Source: Pseudomonas promysalinigenes (lineage in GTDB: Bacteria > Pseudomonadota > Gammaproteobacteria > Pseudomonadales > Pseudomonadaceae). From it: a stretch of DNA of 64,000 nt. The position numbers and the translations under genes were made by a program. The notes under the pieces are model-generated. The model did no database searches, was not told where the DNA came from, and was given only the letters and a program-made list of their open reading frames with translations. Location: contig NZ_CP077094.1 of the NCBI RefSeq assembly GCF_014269025.2, positions 682,001-746,000 on the forward strand, given 5' to 3'. Positions 45,157-54,572 of the stretch are shown here, piece by piece (the stretch's first letter is position 1; each line of letters opens with the position of its first letter).

Positions 45157-45533
45157 GGAGAAACGACAAGGGGAGCCTAAGCTCCCCAAGAAGTCGTTGC
45201 GTGCTCTTATTATTTTTCGACTGGGCTTCTTGTTTTTGTTGAGTGCCCTGCCCACAAATCTCGAAGCTTGTGGACGACCCCCAATCCAGGGGTTAAGAGC
45301 AAACGGATTGCTTTGGCCGCTGATGTCACGTTGACCTTTCGATCCAACCAGTTCAGGCGCTGCTTTTAAGTGCAGTTTTTGTTGTTCTCTGCCTGGTCGT
45401 GGGGCAAGCCCCAAACACGCATCCTCTCCAAAAGAATCAGTTAGCTGCGCCTCCGCCGTCTTGTTTTTATTGTGCGTGAGCCGTTTCGTCTTGTTCTTAT
45501 TCTGAGTTGCTATGCTTGTTATTGTTCTTGTAC
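45157..45533 (-). ncRNA. crcZ: CrcZ small RNA (Hfq/Crc antagonist)
   Basis: Read leftward from about 45533, just after a sigma54 promoter, to a GGGGAGC-TTAG-GCTCCCC hairpin (45170-45187) extended by GTCGTT/AACGAC, giving about 375 nt. Six A-rich CA motifs fitting AANAANAA are visible, at about 45528-45515, 45501-45491, 45473-45461, 45388-45374, 45240-45226 and 45217-45205. CrcZ sequesters the Hfq/Crc complex and so relieves carbon catabolite repression. It sits downstream of cbrB and before pcnB, its known position in Pseudomonas. Exact ends are estimates. No protein-coding signal is convincing in this stretch. Confidence 0.93.
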
Positions 45534-45540
45534 CAGACAT

Positions 45541-45560
45541 ATAGCAGGTGCCGTGCCAAC
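45541..45560 (-). promoter_or_regulatory. Sigma54 promoter of crcZ
   Basis: On the minus strand TTGGCACGGCACCTGCT: -24 GG at 45557-45556 and -12 GC at 45545-45544 with 10 bases between, nearly TGGCACG-N4-TTGCW. Start predicted at about 45533-45532. Confidence 0.9.
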
Positions 45561-45634
45561 TTTTGCAAACCCAATGAAATCAAGGGGTTGGAAGGATTCT
45601 TGGCTTTTTCAACGGCAGGAAATGTAGAAATTTC

Positions 45635-45682
45635 GTTACCGTACGCCTCGGGAACTGTTACGTCGGAAAGGTTGGGTAACAG
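45635..45682 (-). promoter_or_regulatory. CbrB upstream activating sites of crcZ
   Basis: CTGTTAC (45655-45661), 14 bp, GTAACAG (45676-45682) is a perfect 7-bp inverted repeat about 100 bp upstream of the -24 element; a third GTTAC lies at 45635-45639. This spacing and sequence fit what I recall of CbrB subsites and the usual enhancer position for a sigma54 activator. Confidence 0.7.
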
Positions 45683-45740
45683 ATTTATGTGGGGGTGGGG
45701 GTTACGAGAGGGCTTGCGTGACATTTCTAGCGGTTGTGAA

Positions 45741-45794
45741 ATCGAGCGCCGCGCGGGCGGCGCGCGATCTCACAGGCGCAGGGGCTTGAGCCCC
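45741..45794 (-). terminator. Hairpins after cbrB
   Basis: Directly after the cbrB stop: GGGGCT-TG-AGCCCC (45781-45794) and a long GC stem GCGCCGC-GCGG-GCGGCGC (45746-45763) with flanking ATCG/CGAT, ending in TTT on the minus strand. A weak intrinsic terminator separating cbrB from crcZ; some read-through into crcZ is possible. Confidence 0.65.
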
Positions 45795-45796
45795 GC

Positions 45797-47239
45797 TCAG
45801 TTATCGCTGGTTGCGTTGCTCTTGCGCCGCGGGATGCCCAGGCGCTGGCGCCGTTCCCACAGGCATTTGCGGCTGACACCCAGCTTGCGTGCCAACTCGG
45901 TTTCGGTCATGTGGTCCTGGTGCTCGAGCACGAAGTGCTGGAAGTAATCCTCCAGCGACAAATCCTCGGTGGGCTCATGGCTTGCGCTGCTGGCACTGGC
46001 TGCGGCCAGGGCGTTGTCGAGAATGTCGTCTTCTTCCAGGTCGCTCAGCTCGATATCGATGCCCAGCATGTCTGCGGAAATTTCCGCGCTCTCGCTGAGG
46101 ATAACTGCGCGCTCCACGGCGTTTTCCAATTCGCGCACGTTACCCGGCCAGCTGTAGTGACGAATGGCTTGCTCGGCTTCGGCGGAAAAATGCAGGTCGT
46201 CCCGACCGATGCGCGCACTCTGGCGTGCAAGGAAAGCGTTGGCAATTTCGTTGACGTCACTGCCGCGCTCGCGCAGCGCCGGCAACTTCAGCGCAATCAC
46301 GTGAAGGCGGTAATAAAGGTCTTCACGGAACTGCCCGGCCTTGGCCAGGTTTTTAAGGTCACGGTGGGTCGCGGCAATCAGGCGCACGTCGACTTTCTGC
46401 GACTGAACCGAGCCGACCCTGCGGATCTCGCCTTCCTGCAGCACGCGCAGCAGGCGAGCCTGGGCTTCGAGCGGCAACTCACCGATTTCGTCGAGGAACA
46501 GGGTGCCACCGTCGGCCGCCTCTACCAAGCCTGCGCGGCCAGCACTGGCACCGGTGAATGCGCCTTTTTCGTGGCCGAACAGTTCTGACTCGATCAAGGT
46601 TTCTGGAATCGCCGCGCAATTCACCGAAATCATCGGCGCCTTGGCGCGCCGCGAAAGGTTGTGCAGGGCACGGGCCACCAGCTCTTTACCGGTGCCCGAC
46701 TCACCCTGGATCAGCACATTGGAGTCGGTGGGCGCCACCTTGCGGATCTTGCTGTACAGATCCTGCATTGGCGGGCACGACCCGATGATGCCGATCTCAC
46801 CATTGGCGGCGGCAGGTTTGTCCGCTGCTGCAGCCTTGCCGTTGGCCCGCGGCTCGGCTGCCGGTGCTTGCGCCGCCGTTGGGGCGCTCTGCCGGTCACG
46901 CAGGATGCGTGCGACGGCCTGAAGCATTTCATCATGGTCGAAAGGCTTGGCGATATAGTCCACCGCGCCCATCTTCATCGAGTCTACCGCCGAGCGCAGG
47001 CTGGCGTAGCTGGTCATGATCAGCACCGGCGTGCCCTGACCGAGTTTGATCAGCTCGGTGCCAGGGGCGCCAGGCAGGCGCAGGTCGCTGACGATCAGGT
47101 CGAAGGTGGCGATGCTGAAGCGTTCCTGGGCTTCCTGCACCGAGCCGGCTTCGCTGACCTGGTACTGGTTGCGTTCGAGCAGCCGACGCAGGGCCGAGCG
47201 GATGATGGTTTCGTCTTCGACGATCAGAATATGCGGCAT
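45797..47239 (-). CDS. cbrB: NtrC-family response regulator CbrB
   Basis: A 480-residue sigma54 activator. The receiver domain (1-120) has DE at 9-10 and the phosphorylation Asp at 52 (VSDLRLPG). The AAA+ domain (about 155-390) has [13 protein letters not shown], the sigma54-contact loop GAFTGA, and [13 protein letters not shown]. The C-terminal Fis-type helix-turn-helix is METELA-like [20 protein letters not shown]. Phosphorylated by CbrA, it drives crcZ and amino-acid use genes. An Ala/Pro-rich linker (about 122-150) is longer than in NtrC. It begins 4 bp after cbrA. Confidence 0.97.
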   Translation of the reverse strand: MPHILIVEDETIIRSALRRLLERNQYQVSEAGSVQEAQERFSIATFDLIVSDLRLPGAPGTELIKLGQGTPVLIMTSYASLRSAVDSMKMGAVDYIAKPFDHDEMLQAVARILRDRQSAPTAAQAPAAEPRANGKAAAADKPAAANGEIGIIGSCPPMQDLYSKIRKVAPTDSNVLIQGESGTGKELVARALHNLSRRAKAPMISVNCAAIPETLIESELFGHEKGAFTGASAGRAGLVEAADGGTLFLDEIGELPLEAQARLLRVLQEGEIRRVGSVQSQKVDVRLIAATHRDLKNLAKAGQFREDLYYRLHVIALKLPALRERGSDVNEIANAFLARQSARIGRDDLHFSAEAEQAIRHYSWPGNVRELENAVERAVILSESAEISADMLGIDIELSDLEEDDILDNALAAASASSASHEPTEDLSLEDYFQHFVLEHQDHMTETELARKLGVSRKCLWERRQRLGIPRRKSNATSDN

Positions 47240-47243
47240 TGAT

Positions 47244-50213
47244 TCAATTCTCTCGACGGTCTCGAATTTCAGGGGACGTCGCTACGACATGCCGGGGCAG
47301 GGTCACGCGTATCCGGGTGCCACGTTGCCGTTCGATGTCGGCCGGGCTGTCGATGGTGATTTGCCCATAATGCTCTTCCACGATGGAATAGACCAGAGCG
47401 AGCCCAAGTCCGGTTCCCTCGCCTGGGTCCTTGGTGGTGAAGAACGGTTCGAACAGGCGGTCCATGATGCTCTTGGGTATCCCGCTGCCTTCGTCCTCGA
47501 CGATCAGGTCGACGGTGTGTTCGCAGACGGCGCTGCGTACCCGCACGGCGCTGCCCGGCGGCGAGGCGTCGCGGGCGTTGGAAAGCAGGTTGATCAGCAC
47601 CTGCGCCAGGCGTTGCGGGTCGCCTTCGGCCCAGTGGTCTGGGTCACAGAGGTTGAAGAACTGTACTTCGAAATTGCGCCGGTTCAATGCCAGCAGACCA
47701 ATGGCGTCTTGCGCCACTTCGGCCAGGCATACGGGTTCTTCGCTGTTCTGATGGCTACCACCTGCGTGAGCGAAGCTCATCAGCGACTGGACGATGCGCG
47801 AGACACGTTTGGTCTGCTCGAGGATCTGGCTGGACAGCTCGATGATCTCGCCATCGCCTTCGCGTTCTTCACGCAGGTTCTGCGCCAGGCAGGCGATGCC
47901 GGTGATCGGGTTGCCGATTTCGTGGGCCACCCCAGCAGCCAGCCGGCCGATGCTGGCCAGGCGCTCGGAATGCACCAGCTTGTCTTCCAGGGCTTGAGTC
48001 TCGGTAAGGTCTTCGACCAGCAGCACCAGGCCGCTGTTGCCCGGTGCCAGCGGCTCGTCGATGGCCGCCTTGTGCAGGTTCAACCAGCGCGGCTGGCCAT
48101 CGAGTGCCAGGCGCTGCTTGTGCAGGTGCTCGTCGGGAACGTTGATGAAGCCTTGCAGCAGGCCGCGCCACGGCTCGCCGATGGTCATCAGGCGTGAGCC
48201 GACCACATGCTTGGCGGCGATGCCGGTCAGCTCTTCCATGGCCTTGTTCCACATCAGGATCTCCTGATCCTTGGCCAGCGAGCAGACGCCCATGGGCAGT
48301 TCCTGCAAGGTCTGACGGTGGTAGCGGCGCAGGGCATCGAGTTCGGCCGCCAGGCCGGTGAGGCGCGAGTGGTAGTCTTCCAGGCGGCTTTCGATGAAGT
48401 GGATGTCTTCGGTGACGTAGTTTTCGTTACCAGATTTGTAAGGCAGGAAGGTCTCGACCATGTCCTGGGCAACGCTCGGCCCCATCAGGCCCGAGAGGTT
48501 GGCTTCGATACGGTCGCGCAGGCGGCGCAAGGCATAGGGGCGACGCTCGTCGAATGGCAGGTAAAGGTCACGTAGGGCCTGCTCGACTTCCTTCTGCGCA
48601 GCCTTGGCGCCCAGCGGCTTGGCCAGCTGGGTGGCGAATTCCTGGGGTGAGGCAGCATGCAGTTCGCGGCGCTGTGGGCGGCGTACATTGTCCACTGCGC
48701 AGGCTTCGGCGGCACTGACTTCCTCGCTGCTGGCGTTGGTGAAAAGCGAAATCAGCGTGAACAACAAGACGTTGGCCGCCAGCGAGGCGATGGCCGCCAT
48801 GTGCCAGCTGGTGTCGTCGAGCACATAGATCATGTCCAGTGACGGAATGTAGAACCCTTGCAGGTTGCCCAGCAGCGGCAGCAGCATGGTCGCCATCCAC
48901 ACGAAGGTCCCGGCCAGCAGGCCTGCGATGAAGCCGCGGCGGTTGGCGGTCGGCCAGTACAGTACCGACAGCACGCCAGGCAGGAACTGCAAAGTAGCGA
49001 CGAATGCCACGATACCCAGGTTGGCCAGGCTCTGGTGGTTGCTCTGAGTCAGGTAGAAAACGAACCCTGCGGTGATGATCGCCACGATCAGCGCGCGGCG
49101 CGTCCATTTCAGCCAGCGATAGATGTTGCCTTCGGCCGGTGGCTGGTACAGCGGCAGCACCAGGTGGTTCAGGGCCATGCCCGAGAGGGCGAGGGTGGTG
49201 ACTATGATCAGCCCGCTGGCCGATGCCAGCCCGCCTACGTAGGCGAGCAAAGCCAACGCCTGGTTGTTAGCGGCGATGCCCAGGCCCAGGGTGAAATACT
49301 CGGGGTTGGTGCTGGCGCCCAGGCGCAGGCCTGCCCACAGCACCAGTGGCACTGCCAGGCTCATCAGCAGCAGGAACAACGGCAGGCCCCAGCTGGCGCT
49401 GACCAGCGAACGTGGATTGAGGTTTTCGGTGAAGGCCATGTGGTACATGTGCGGCATGACGATGGCCGAGGCAAAAAACACCAGCAGCAAGGTGCGCCAG
49501 GGGCCTTCCTGCAATGGGGTGTGCAGCGCCGCCAGGGCCGTCTGGTTCTGCAGCAGCCACACTTCCAACTGATGGGGGCCCCCGAACACTCCATAAAGCG
49601 CATACAGGCCGACGCCGCCCAGGGCCAGCAACTTGATCACCGACTCGAAGGCGATGGCGAACACCAGGCCTTCGTGTTTCTCGCGGGTGGCGATGTGGCG
49701 CGAGCCGAAGAAGATGGTGAACAGAACAATCAGTACGCAGAAGGCAAAGGCAACCCGTGCTTTGACGGGTTCCCCCGTGAGGATGCTGATCGAATCGGCC
49801 ACCGCCTGGATCTGCAGGGCCAGCAGAGGTAGCACGCCTATCAGCATGATGATCGTGGTCAGCGCGCCAGCCCAGGTGCTGCGAAAGCGAAATGCCAACA
49901 GGTCAGCCAGCGACGACAATTGGTAGGTGCGGGTGATCTTGAGGATCGGATACAGCAGCACCGGCGCCAGCAGGAAGGCGCCCGATACCCCCAGGTAGCA
50001 GGCGAGGAAGCCGTAGCCATACTGATAGGCCAAGCCTACCGAGCCATAGAAGGCCCAGGCACTGGCGTAGACCCCCAGCGAAAGCGTGTAGGTCAGCGGG
50101 TGGCGTATGATCGACCGCGGGATCAGCCCACGCTCGCTGATCCAGGCCACGCCGAACAGCACCATCAGGTACGCGGCGCTGATCAGGATCATCTGGGTCA
50201 GGCTAAAGCTCAT
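47244..50213 (-). CDS. cbrA: Sensor histidine kinase CbrA with transporter-like domain
   Basis: A 989-residue hybrid protein. About the first 500 residues are a sodium/solute symporter-like (SLC5) domain with some 13 membrane helices (e.g. [40 protein letters not shown]); then a STAC-like linker, a PAS region ([20 protein letters not shown]), and the kinase core: HisKA with [20 protein letters not shown] and an ATPase with [19 protein letters not shown] and [12 protein letters not shown]. It senses carbon/nitrogen state and phosphorylates CbrB; histidine transport has been reported for it. ATG 50213 is preceded by GAG at good spacing; ATG 50219 two codons upstream is not. It overlaps cbrX. 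Confidence 0.96.
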   Translation of the reverse strand: MSFSLTQMILISAAYLMVLFGVAWISERGLIPRSIIRHPLTYTLSLGVYASAWAFYGSVGLAYQYGYGFLACYLGVSGAFLLAPVLLYPILKITRTYQLSSLADLLAFRFRSTWAGALTTIIMLIGVLPLLALQIQAVADSISILTGEPVKARVAFAFCVLIVLFTIFFGSRHIATREKHEGLVFAIAFESVIKLLALGGVGLYALYGVFGGPHQLEVWLLQNQTALAALHTPLQEGPWRTLLLVFFASAIVMPHMYHMAFTENLNPRSLVSASWGLPLFLLLMSLAVPLVLWAGLRLGASTNPEYFTLGLGIAANNQALALLAYVGGLASASGLIIVTTLALSGMALNHLVLPLYQPPAEGNIYRWLKWTRRALIVAIITAGFVFYLTQSNHQSLANLGIVAFVATLQFLPGVLSVLYWPTANRRGFIAGLLAGTFVWMATMLLPLLGNLQGFYIPSLDMIYVLDDTSWHMAAIASLAANVLLFTLISLFTNASSEEVSAAEACAVDNVRRPQRRELHAASPQEFATQLAKPLGAKAAQKEVEQALRDLYLPFDERRPYALRRLRDRIEANLSGLMGPSVAQDMVETFLPYKSGNENYVTEDIHFIESRLEDYHSRLTGLAAELDALRRYHRQTLQELPMGVCSLAKDQEILMWNKAMEELTGIAAKHVVGSRLMTIGEPWRGLLQGFINVPDEHLHKQRLALDGQPRWLNLHKAAIDEPLAPGNSGLVLLVEDLTETQALEDKLVHSERLASIGRLAAGVAHEIGNPITGIACLAQNLREEREGDGEIIELSSQILEQTKRVSRIVQSLMSFAHAGGSHQNSEEPVCLAEVAQDAIGLLALNRRNFEVQFFNLCDPDHWAEGDPQRLAQVLINLLSNARDASPPGSAVRVRSAVCEHTVDLIVEDEGSGIPKSIMDRLFEPFFTTKDPGEGTGLGLALVYSIVEEHYGQITIDSPADIERQRGTRIRVTLPRHVVATSPEIRDRREN

Positions 50214-50379
50214 CGGCATCTCGTTGGCTCTGCAGAATGAAGGTGACGACGATCAGGATCAGCCAGAGCAGGTAGGGGCGGTACCAGGCACCGGTCGGTT
50301 CGATCCACCAGTCCATGATGGCCGGTGAGAACAGATAGATCCCCACGACCAGAAGCAGGACCAAACGATAGATGTACAT
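50203..50379 (-). CDS. cbrX: Small membrane protein upstream of CbrA (CbrX)
   Basis: A 58-codon gene missed by a 60-residue cutoff. It begins MYIYRLVLLLVVGIYLFSPA, followed by MDWWIEPTGAWYRPYL and a second hydrophobic stretch LLWLILIVVTFIL, ending SQRDADEL. Two membrane helices (about 3-20 and 35-50) are separated by a Trp-rich loop. Its last codons overlap the cbrA start by 11 bp, so the two are probably coupled. A small protein here is known in Pseudomonas as CbrX (also near PA4724.1); its role in the kinase is not settled. Confidence 0.88.
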   Translation of the reverse strand: MYIYRLVLLLVVGIYLFSPAIMDWWIEPTGAWYRPYLLWLILIVVTFILQSQRDADEL

Positions 50380-50517
50380 GCTGGCCTCGATGGTTGGGCG
50401 CTGCGGGGTTGGCGTTATTATTGGCGCAATTGGCTGGGGGGATGCTAGCGGGAATCCATGGCATTGGCCAAGAGTTTGAATTCGTTCGACTTTTGATTTC
50501 GAGAATGTGTGACCTGG

Positions 50518-50613
50518 GCGCCCCCTTCAACGGTGAACCCGCTCTGAGGGGGTAACTCGCACCTCACAACTGTGCAAGCCCTGCAACAGAGGGTTCACCC
50601 GCGAAGGGGGCGC
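50518..50613. repeat. Inverted pair of REP elements (BIME-like)
   Basis: GCGCCCCCTTC followed by AACGGTGAACCCGCTCTG (50518-50547) and, inverted, CAACAGAGGGTTCACCC followed by GCGAAGGGGGCGC (50583-50613) are two copies facing each other, about 35 bp apart, between cbrX and gluQ. The rest of the 50380-50517 stretch holds the cbrX leader/promoter, with no other clear feature. Confidence 0.75.
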
Positions 50614-50620
50614 ATCCGTC

Positions 50621-51508
50621 TCAATGCAAGTCAGCCTCTGGCACCGTGGCCTTTCGGGCAATTGCCTCTGGCCTCCACTGCTGACGCGCTACCGCCAGCA
50701 CTTCGGCGGGCGTTGCCAGCAGCAAGTCAGGGGTGGTGTCCTGGCCCAGGGCCCGCAGTGCGCGTAACAGCAATGGCGTCGCATGCTCGGCCTGCAAGGG
50801 CGGTGAACGGTACGACTTGCCCAGCTTGTGCCCGTCGGGTTGAACGATCAGGGGAATGTGCAGGTAGCGCGGTTGGGAAAAGCCCAAAAGCTCCTGCAGG
50901 TAAAGCTGCCGTGGGGTATTGTCGAGCAGGTCGGCGCCGCGCACGATATCGGTGACGCCTTGCCAGGCATCGTCCAACACCACTGCCAGTTGATAGGCAT
51001 ACAGCCCATCGCGCCGCTGGATCACGAAATCGCCCACCTCCCGCCCCAAATGCTGCTGGAATTCACCCTGCACGCGGTCAGTGAAGCGGTAGAGCAGTTC
51101 AGGCACCCGCAGCCGGATCGCCGCCCCTTCGCGGGCATGCCCTGCGTTGCGGCAAAAGCCCGGGTAGATGCCGTCGTAGCCTTCGAGCTGCTTGCGTGAA
51201 CAGGTACAGGCGTAAGCCAGGCCCATGTTGAACAGGCGCTCTACCACTGCCGCATAAGCCTCGTGGCGTTGGCTCTGGTAAACCACCTCGCCGTCCCAGT
51301 GCAGGCCGTAGCGCTCCAGGGTCTGCAGGATGGCATCGCGGGCGCCGGGCATTTCGCGCGGCGGGTCGGTGTCTTCCATGCGCAACAGCCAGCGGCCATC
51401 CACCGCACGTGCATCCAGCCAGGAGGCGAGGGCGGCGACCAGCGAGCCGAAGTGCAGAAACCCGCTTGGGGTAGGGGCGAAGCGGCCGATGTATCGGGAG
51501 TCTTTCAT
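50621..51508 (-). CDS. gluQ: Glutamyl-queuosine tRNA(Asp) synthetase
   Basis: A 295-residue shortened glutamyl-tRNA-synthetase-like protein without an anticodon domain. It has GRFAPTPSGFLHFGSLVAAL (HIGH-type), MEDTDPPR, a zinc set in CTCSRKQLEGYDGIYPGFC, and KLGKS in place of KMSKS. It charges the queuosine of tRNA-Asp with glutamate. The ATG at 51508 gives the family start MKDSRYIGRFAPTPSG. It lies downstream of dksA on the same strand, as in E. coli and other Pseudomonas. Confidence 0.95.
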   Translation of the reverse strand: MKDSRYIGRFAPTPSGFLHFGSLVAALASWLDARAVDGRWLLRMEDTDPPREMPGARDAILQTLERYGLHWDGEVVYQSQRHEAYAAVVERLFNMGLAYACTCSRKQLEGYDGIYPGFCRNAGHAREGAAIRLRVPELLYRFTDRVQGEFQQHLGREVGDFVIQRRDGLYAYQLAVVLDDAWQGVTDIVRGADLLDNTPRQLYLQELLGFSQPRYLHIPLIVQPDGHKLGKSYRSPPLQAEHATPLLLRALRALGQDTTPDLLLATPAEVLAVARQQWRPEAIARKATVPEADLH

Positions 51509-51530
51509 GGTATTGCCGGGCATATAAATG

Positions 51531-51557
51531 AAACGGGGCGCAATAAGCGCCCCGTTT
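51531..51557. terminator. Terminator between dksA and gluQ
   Basis: AAACGGGGCGC-AATAA-GCGCCCCGTTT, a perfect 11-bp stem. On the minus strand it ends dksA transcripts; some read-through would reach gluQ. Confidence 0.85.
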
Positions 51558-51571
51558 GGGTGGTTTGACGA

Positions 51572-52018
51572 TCAGCCTTTGCCGACAGTCTTTTCCTTTT
51601 TCTCGGAAATTTCCTTGCAGTCGAAGCACAGGTCGGCAGTAGGGCGGGCTTCAAGGCGGCGCAGGCCGATCTCGATACCGCAGGAGTCACACCAGCCGTA
51701 CTCTTCGTCCTGAATCTTCTGCAACGTCTTGTCGATCTTCTTGATGAGCTTGCGCTCGCGATCGCGGTTGCGCAGCTCCAGGGCAAACTCTTCTTCCTGG
51801 CTGGCCCGGTCGGCCGGGTCCGGGAAGTTCGCAGCTTCGTCCTTCATGTGGTCTACAGTGCGGTCGACACTCTGCATGAGCTCGCCTTTCCAAGCGTTGA
51901 GAAGCTTGGTGAAGTGCTTCTTCATGGGCTCACCCATGTACTCCTCGCCCTTGGTCTCTTTATAGGGCTCGACACCGTACATGGTCTGACCGGTTTTTTG
52001 CTTTTCTACGGTGGACAT
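51572..52018 (-). CDS. dksA: RNA polymerase-binding transcription factor DksA
   Basis: A 148-residue DksA. A coiled-coil finger (about 35-110) has acidic tip residues in FPDPADRASQEEEFALELR; the Cys4 zinc finger is WCDSCGIEIGLRRLEARPTA then DLCFDC. It enters the polymerase secondary channel and works with ppGpp on rRNA and amino-acid promoters. The start is taken at MSTVEKQKTGQTMYG (52018), which gives normal length. Divergent from the aminotransferase. Confidence 0.97.
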   Translation of the reverse strand: MSTVEKQKTGQTMYGVEPYKETKGEEYMGEPMKKHFTKLLNAWKGELMQSVDRTVDHMKDEAANFPDPADRASQEEEFALELRNRDRERKLIKKIDKTLQKIQDEEYGWCDSCGIEIGLRRLEARPTADLCFDCKEISEKKEKTVGKG

Positions 52019-52229
52019 GAATAGACCGCCTCTCACTCATCTGATCCAATGCGCAGGCTGCTCCATCTCCGGCACCCGCCGGCCCTGCGACTGCGAGCCG
52101 CCGAACTTACCAGATAGATCGGGGGTGCGCTACCCCGGCCCGATCCTAGGTGTTGACAGCGGCACGCGCCGCACGTTCGCTGCCGTGCACAGGTAGAATC
52201 AACAGTTTAGCCCCATTTGAGAGAAGGTC

Positions 52230-53402
52230 ATGGCCCACCCTTACAGTGCGCGCAGCCGCGCCATCGAACCCTTCCACGTCATGGCTTTGCTGGCGCGTGC
52301 CAACGAGCTGCAAGCGGCCGGGCATGATGTGATCCACTTGGAAATCGGCGAGCCGGATTTCACCACCGCTGCACCGATCGTCGCCGCCGGCCAGGCCGCG
52401 CTGGCTGCCGGGCACACTCGCTACACTGCCGCTCGTGGGTTGCCGGCGCTGCGTGAGGCGATCGCCGATTTTTATGGCCAGCGTTACGGCCTGGGTATCG
52501 ACCCCGAGCGAATTCTGGTCACGCCGGGTGGTTCGGGCGCGTTGCTGCTGGCCAGCAGTCTGCTGGTAGATCCGGGCAAGCACTGGCTGTTGGCCGACCC
52601 TGGATACCCGTGCAACCGCCATTTTCTGCGCCTGGTCGAAGGCGGGGCGCAGTTGGTGCCAGTGGGGCCGGAGGTCAATTACCAGCTCACAGCCGACCTG
52701 GTCGGACGCTACTGGGACAAGGACAGCGTCGGTGCCTTGGTCGCCTCGCCGGCCAACCCGACTGGCACGGTGCTTGGGCGCGATGAACTGGCTAGCCTGG
52801 CCAAGGCAACCCATGAGCGTCATGGCCATTTGGTAGTGGACGAGATCTACCACGGCCTGACCTACGGCATGGATGCGCCGAGCGTACTGGAAGTGGACGA
52901 CTCGGCGTTCGTTCTCAATAGTTTTTCCAAGTATTTCGGCATGACCGGGTGGCGGCTTGGCTGGCTGGTAGCGCCGCCCGGTGCTGTTGCCGACCTGGAA
53001 AAGCTGGCACAAAACCTCTACATCAGTGCCCCGAGCATGGCTCAGCATGCTGCGCTGGCGTGTTTCCAGCCACAAACGTTGGCGATTTTCGAGGAACGCC
53101 GGGCTGAATTCGCTCGTCGACGCGACTATCTGTTGCCTGCGTTACGTGAATTGGGCTTTCGCATCGCTGTGGAACCGCAGGGGGCGTTCTACCTGTATGC
53201 CGATATCAGCGCCTTCGGCGGTGACGCGTTCGCGTTCTGTCAGCACTTTTTGGAAACCGAACACCTGGCCTTCACGCCGGGCCTGGACTTTGGCCGCCAC
53301 TTGGCCGGGCACCATGTACGCTTTGCCTACACCCAGAGCCTGCCGCGCCTGGAGCAGGCGGTGGAGCGCATCGCCCGTGGCCTGCGCAGCTGGCAGGGCT
53401 AA
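52230..53402 (+). CDS. Class I/II PLP-dependent aminotransferase
   Basis: A 390-residue fold-type I aminotransferase. Conserved points: [43 protein letters not shown] (Asn contact), [11 protein letters not shown] (Asp/Tyr), the PLP Lys in [16 protein letters not shown], and FAYTQSL near the end with Arg upstream. It resembles aspartate/aromatic or alanine aminotransferases; exact substrate cannot be told. The order dksA-aminotransferase-sfsA is conserved in Pseudomonas. sfsA starts 2 bp after its stop. Confidence 0.9.
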   Translation: MAHPYSARSRAIEPFHVMALLARANELQAAGHDVIHLEIGEPDFTTAAPIVAAGQAALAAGHTRYTAARGLPALREAIADFYGQRYGLGIDPERILVTPGGSGALLLASSLLVDPGKHWLLADPGYPCNRHFLRLVEGGAQLVPVGPEVNYQLTADLVGRYWDKDSVGALVASPANPTGTVLGRDELASLAKATHERHGHLVVDEIYHGLTYGMDAPSVLEVDDSAFVLNSFSKYFGMTGWRLGWLVAPPGAVADLEKLAQNLYISAPSMAQHAALACFQPQTLAIFEERRAEFARRRDYLLPALRELGFRIAVEPQGAFYLYADISAFGGDAFAFCQHFLETEHLAFTPGLDFGRHLAGHHVRFAYTQSLPRLEQAVERIARGLRSWQG

Positions 53403-53404
53403 CG

Positions 53405-54115
53405 GTGCTTTTTCCAAAACTGGAACAAGGGCGCCTGCTGCGCCGCTACAAACGCTTTCTGGCGGACATCGAGTTGGCCAATGGTGAGCAGCTCACCATT
53501 CACTGCCCGAACACCGGCTCCATGCTCAACTGCATGCGCGAGGGTGGGCAGGTATGGTTCAGCCGCTCTAATGACCCCAAGCGCAAGCTGCCAGGCACCT
53601 GGGAGATCAGCGAAACGCCGCAGGGGCGCCTGGCCTGTATCAATACCGGGCGGGCCAATGCGTTGGTCGAGGAGGCCCTGCGAGCAGGCGTGATTGAGGA
53701 GCTTGCCGGTTTCACCGGGCTCAAACGTGAGGTCGCTTATGGTGAAGAACGCAGCCGGGTGGATTTTCGCCTTGAGTTCCCTGCCGGGCCTGCTTATGTC
53801 GAGGTCAAAAGCGTAACCCTTGGTTACCCGGACACGGCCGTAGCGGCATTTCCGGATGCCGTGACCCAGCGTGGTGCCAAGCATCTGCGCGAATTGGCGG
53901 CCCTGGCCCGTCAAGGCGTTCGGGCCGTGCAGCTGTATTGCGTGAACCTTACCGGTATCGAGGCCGTGCGTCCTGCCGAGGAAATCGACTTTGCCTATGC
54001 CCAGGCCCTGCGGGCTGCAGTAGCGGACGGTGTGCACGTGTTGGCCTACGCTGTTCGTCTGGACCGCGAACAAATTGTCATCGACCGCGCTCTGCCGGTG
54101 CTGCTCAATTCTTGA
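53405..54115 (+). CDS. sfsA: SfsA family sugar fermentation stimulation protein
   Basis: A 236-residue SfsA. It has [74 protein letters not shown] and GAKHLREL. E. coli SfsA was found as a regulator of maltose genes and binds DNA; the fold is nuclease-like. GTG start at 53405 with spacing 2 bp from the aminotransferase stop. Its 3' end overlaps the convergent Rieske gene by 11 bp. Confidence 0.93.
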   Translation: MLFPKLEQGRLLRRYKRFLADIELANGEQLTIHCPNTGSMLNCMREGGQVWFSRSNDPKRKLPGTWEISETPQGRLACINTGRANALVEEALRAGVIEELAGFTGLKREVAYGEERSRVDFRLEFPAGPAYVEVKSVTLGYPDTAVAAFPDAVTQRGAKHLRELAALARQGVRAVQLYCVNLTGIEAVRPAEEIDFAYAQALRAAVADGVHVLAYAVRLDREQIVIDRALPVLLNS

Positions 54116-54422
54116 GCCAGATGCCCTGGCTGTCTTCATGGCAGCCTAGGGCTTGCAGCACCTCGCCTTCACAGGGGCCTGCCACGCATTCGCCATTTTC
54201 CACAAGAAACAGCGCGCCATGATGGGCGCAGCGGATCAGGCTGGCGCTCTCATCCACGAAAGCATCGGGTGCCCAGTTCAGCGGGATGCCGCGATGCGGG
54301 CAGCGGTTACGGTACAGGTAAACCTGGCCGTGACGGCGCACGCCCAACAGGTCGATGCCGTCTACGCTGAAAGCGCGGCTGTGGGCCTCGGGCAGGGCTG
54401 CGGAAGGACAAAGAAAGTGCAT
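54105..54422 (-). CDS. Rieske [2Fe-2S] domain protein
   Basis: A 105-residue single-domain Rieske protein. Ligands appear as CPHRGIPL (Cys/His) and CAHHGALF (Cys/His) about 20 residues apart. Small stand-alone Rieske proteins act as ferredoxin components of oxygenases or in redox relays; here no oxygenase partner is next door. ATG 54422 is chosen as the last Met before conserved sequence ([15 protein letters not shown]). Divergent from the heme operon, so it could share the iron-controlled region. Confidence 0.87.
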   Translation of the reverse strand: MHFLCPSAALPEAHSRAFSVDGIDLLGVRRHGQVYLYRNRCPHRGIPLNWAPDAFVDESASLIRCAHHGALFLVENGECVAGPCEGEVLQALGCHEDSQGIWLKN

Positions 54423-54453
54423 TGCACAAAGGCTCGTGAAACAAAGTGATGGC

Positions 54454-54482
54454 TTGACGCGCCAATGCGAATAATTATCAAA
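54454..54482 (+). promoter_or_regulatory. Heme operon promoter with Fur box
   Basis: TTGACG (54454-54459), 16 bp, TATCAA (54476-54481). Overlapping it, GCCAATGCGAATAATTATC (54461-54479) matches 14 of 19 bases of GATAATGATAATCATTATC. Fur bound to iron would block RNA polymerase here. Confidence 0.65.
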
Positions 54483-54572
54483 TTCCACTCATTGGCTGCG
54501 CCAGCTGTCTATGGTGCGCAGTTCTGCCGCCCGCTACAAGGCCTGCGGCCCGCCTTCAGAAGGAAACCAACG

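Noticed and set aside
45109..45540. 143-residue minus frame rich in Asn-Lys repeats
   Set aside because: It coincides with crcZ; the Asn/Lys runs are the A-rich CA motifs translated.
45507..45947. 146-residue plus frame opposite crcZ and the cbrB end
   Set aside because: No domain, and it crosses the sigma54 promoter, enhancer and terminator of the other strand.
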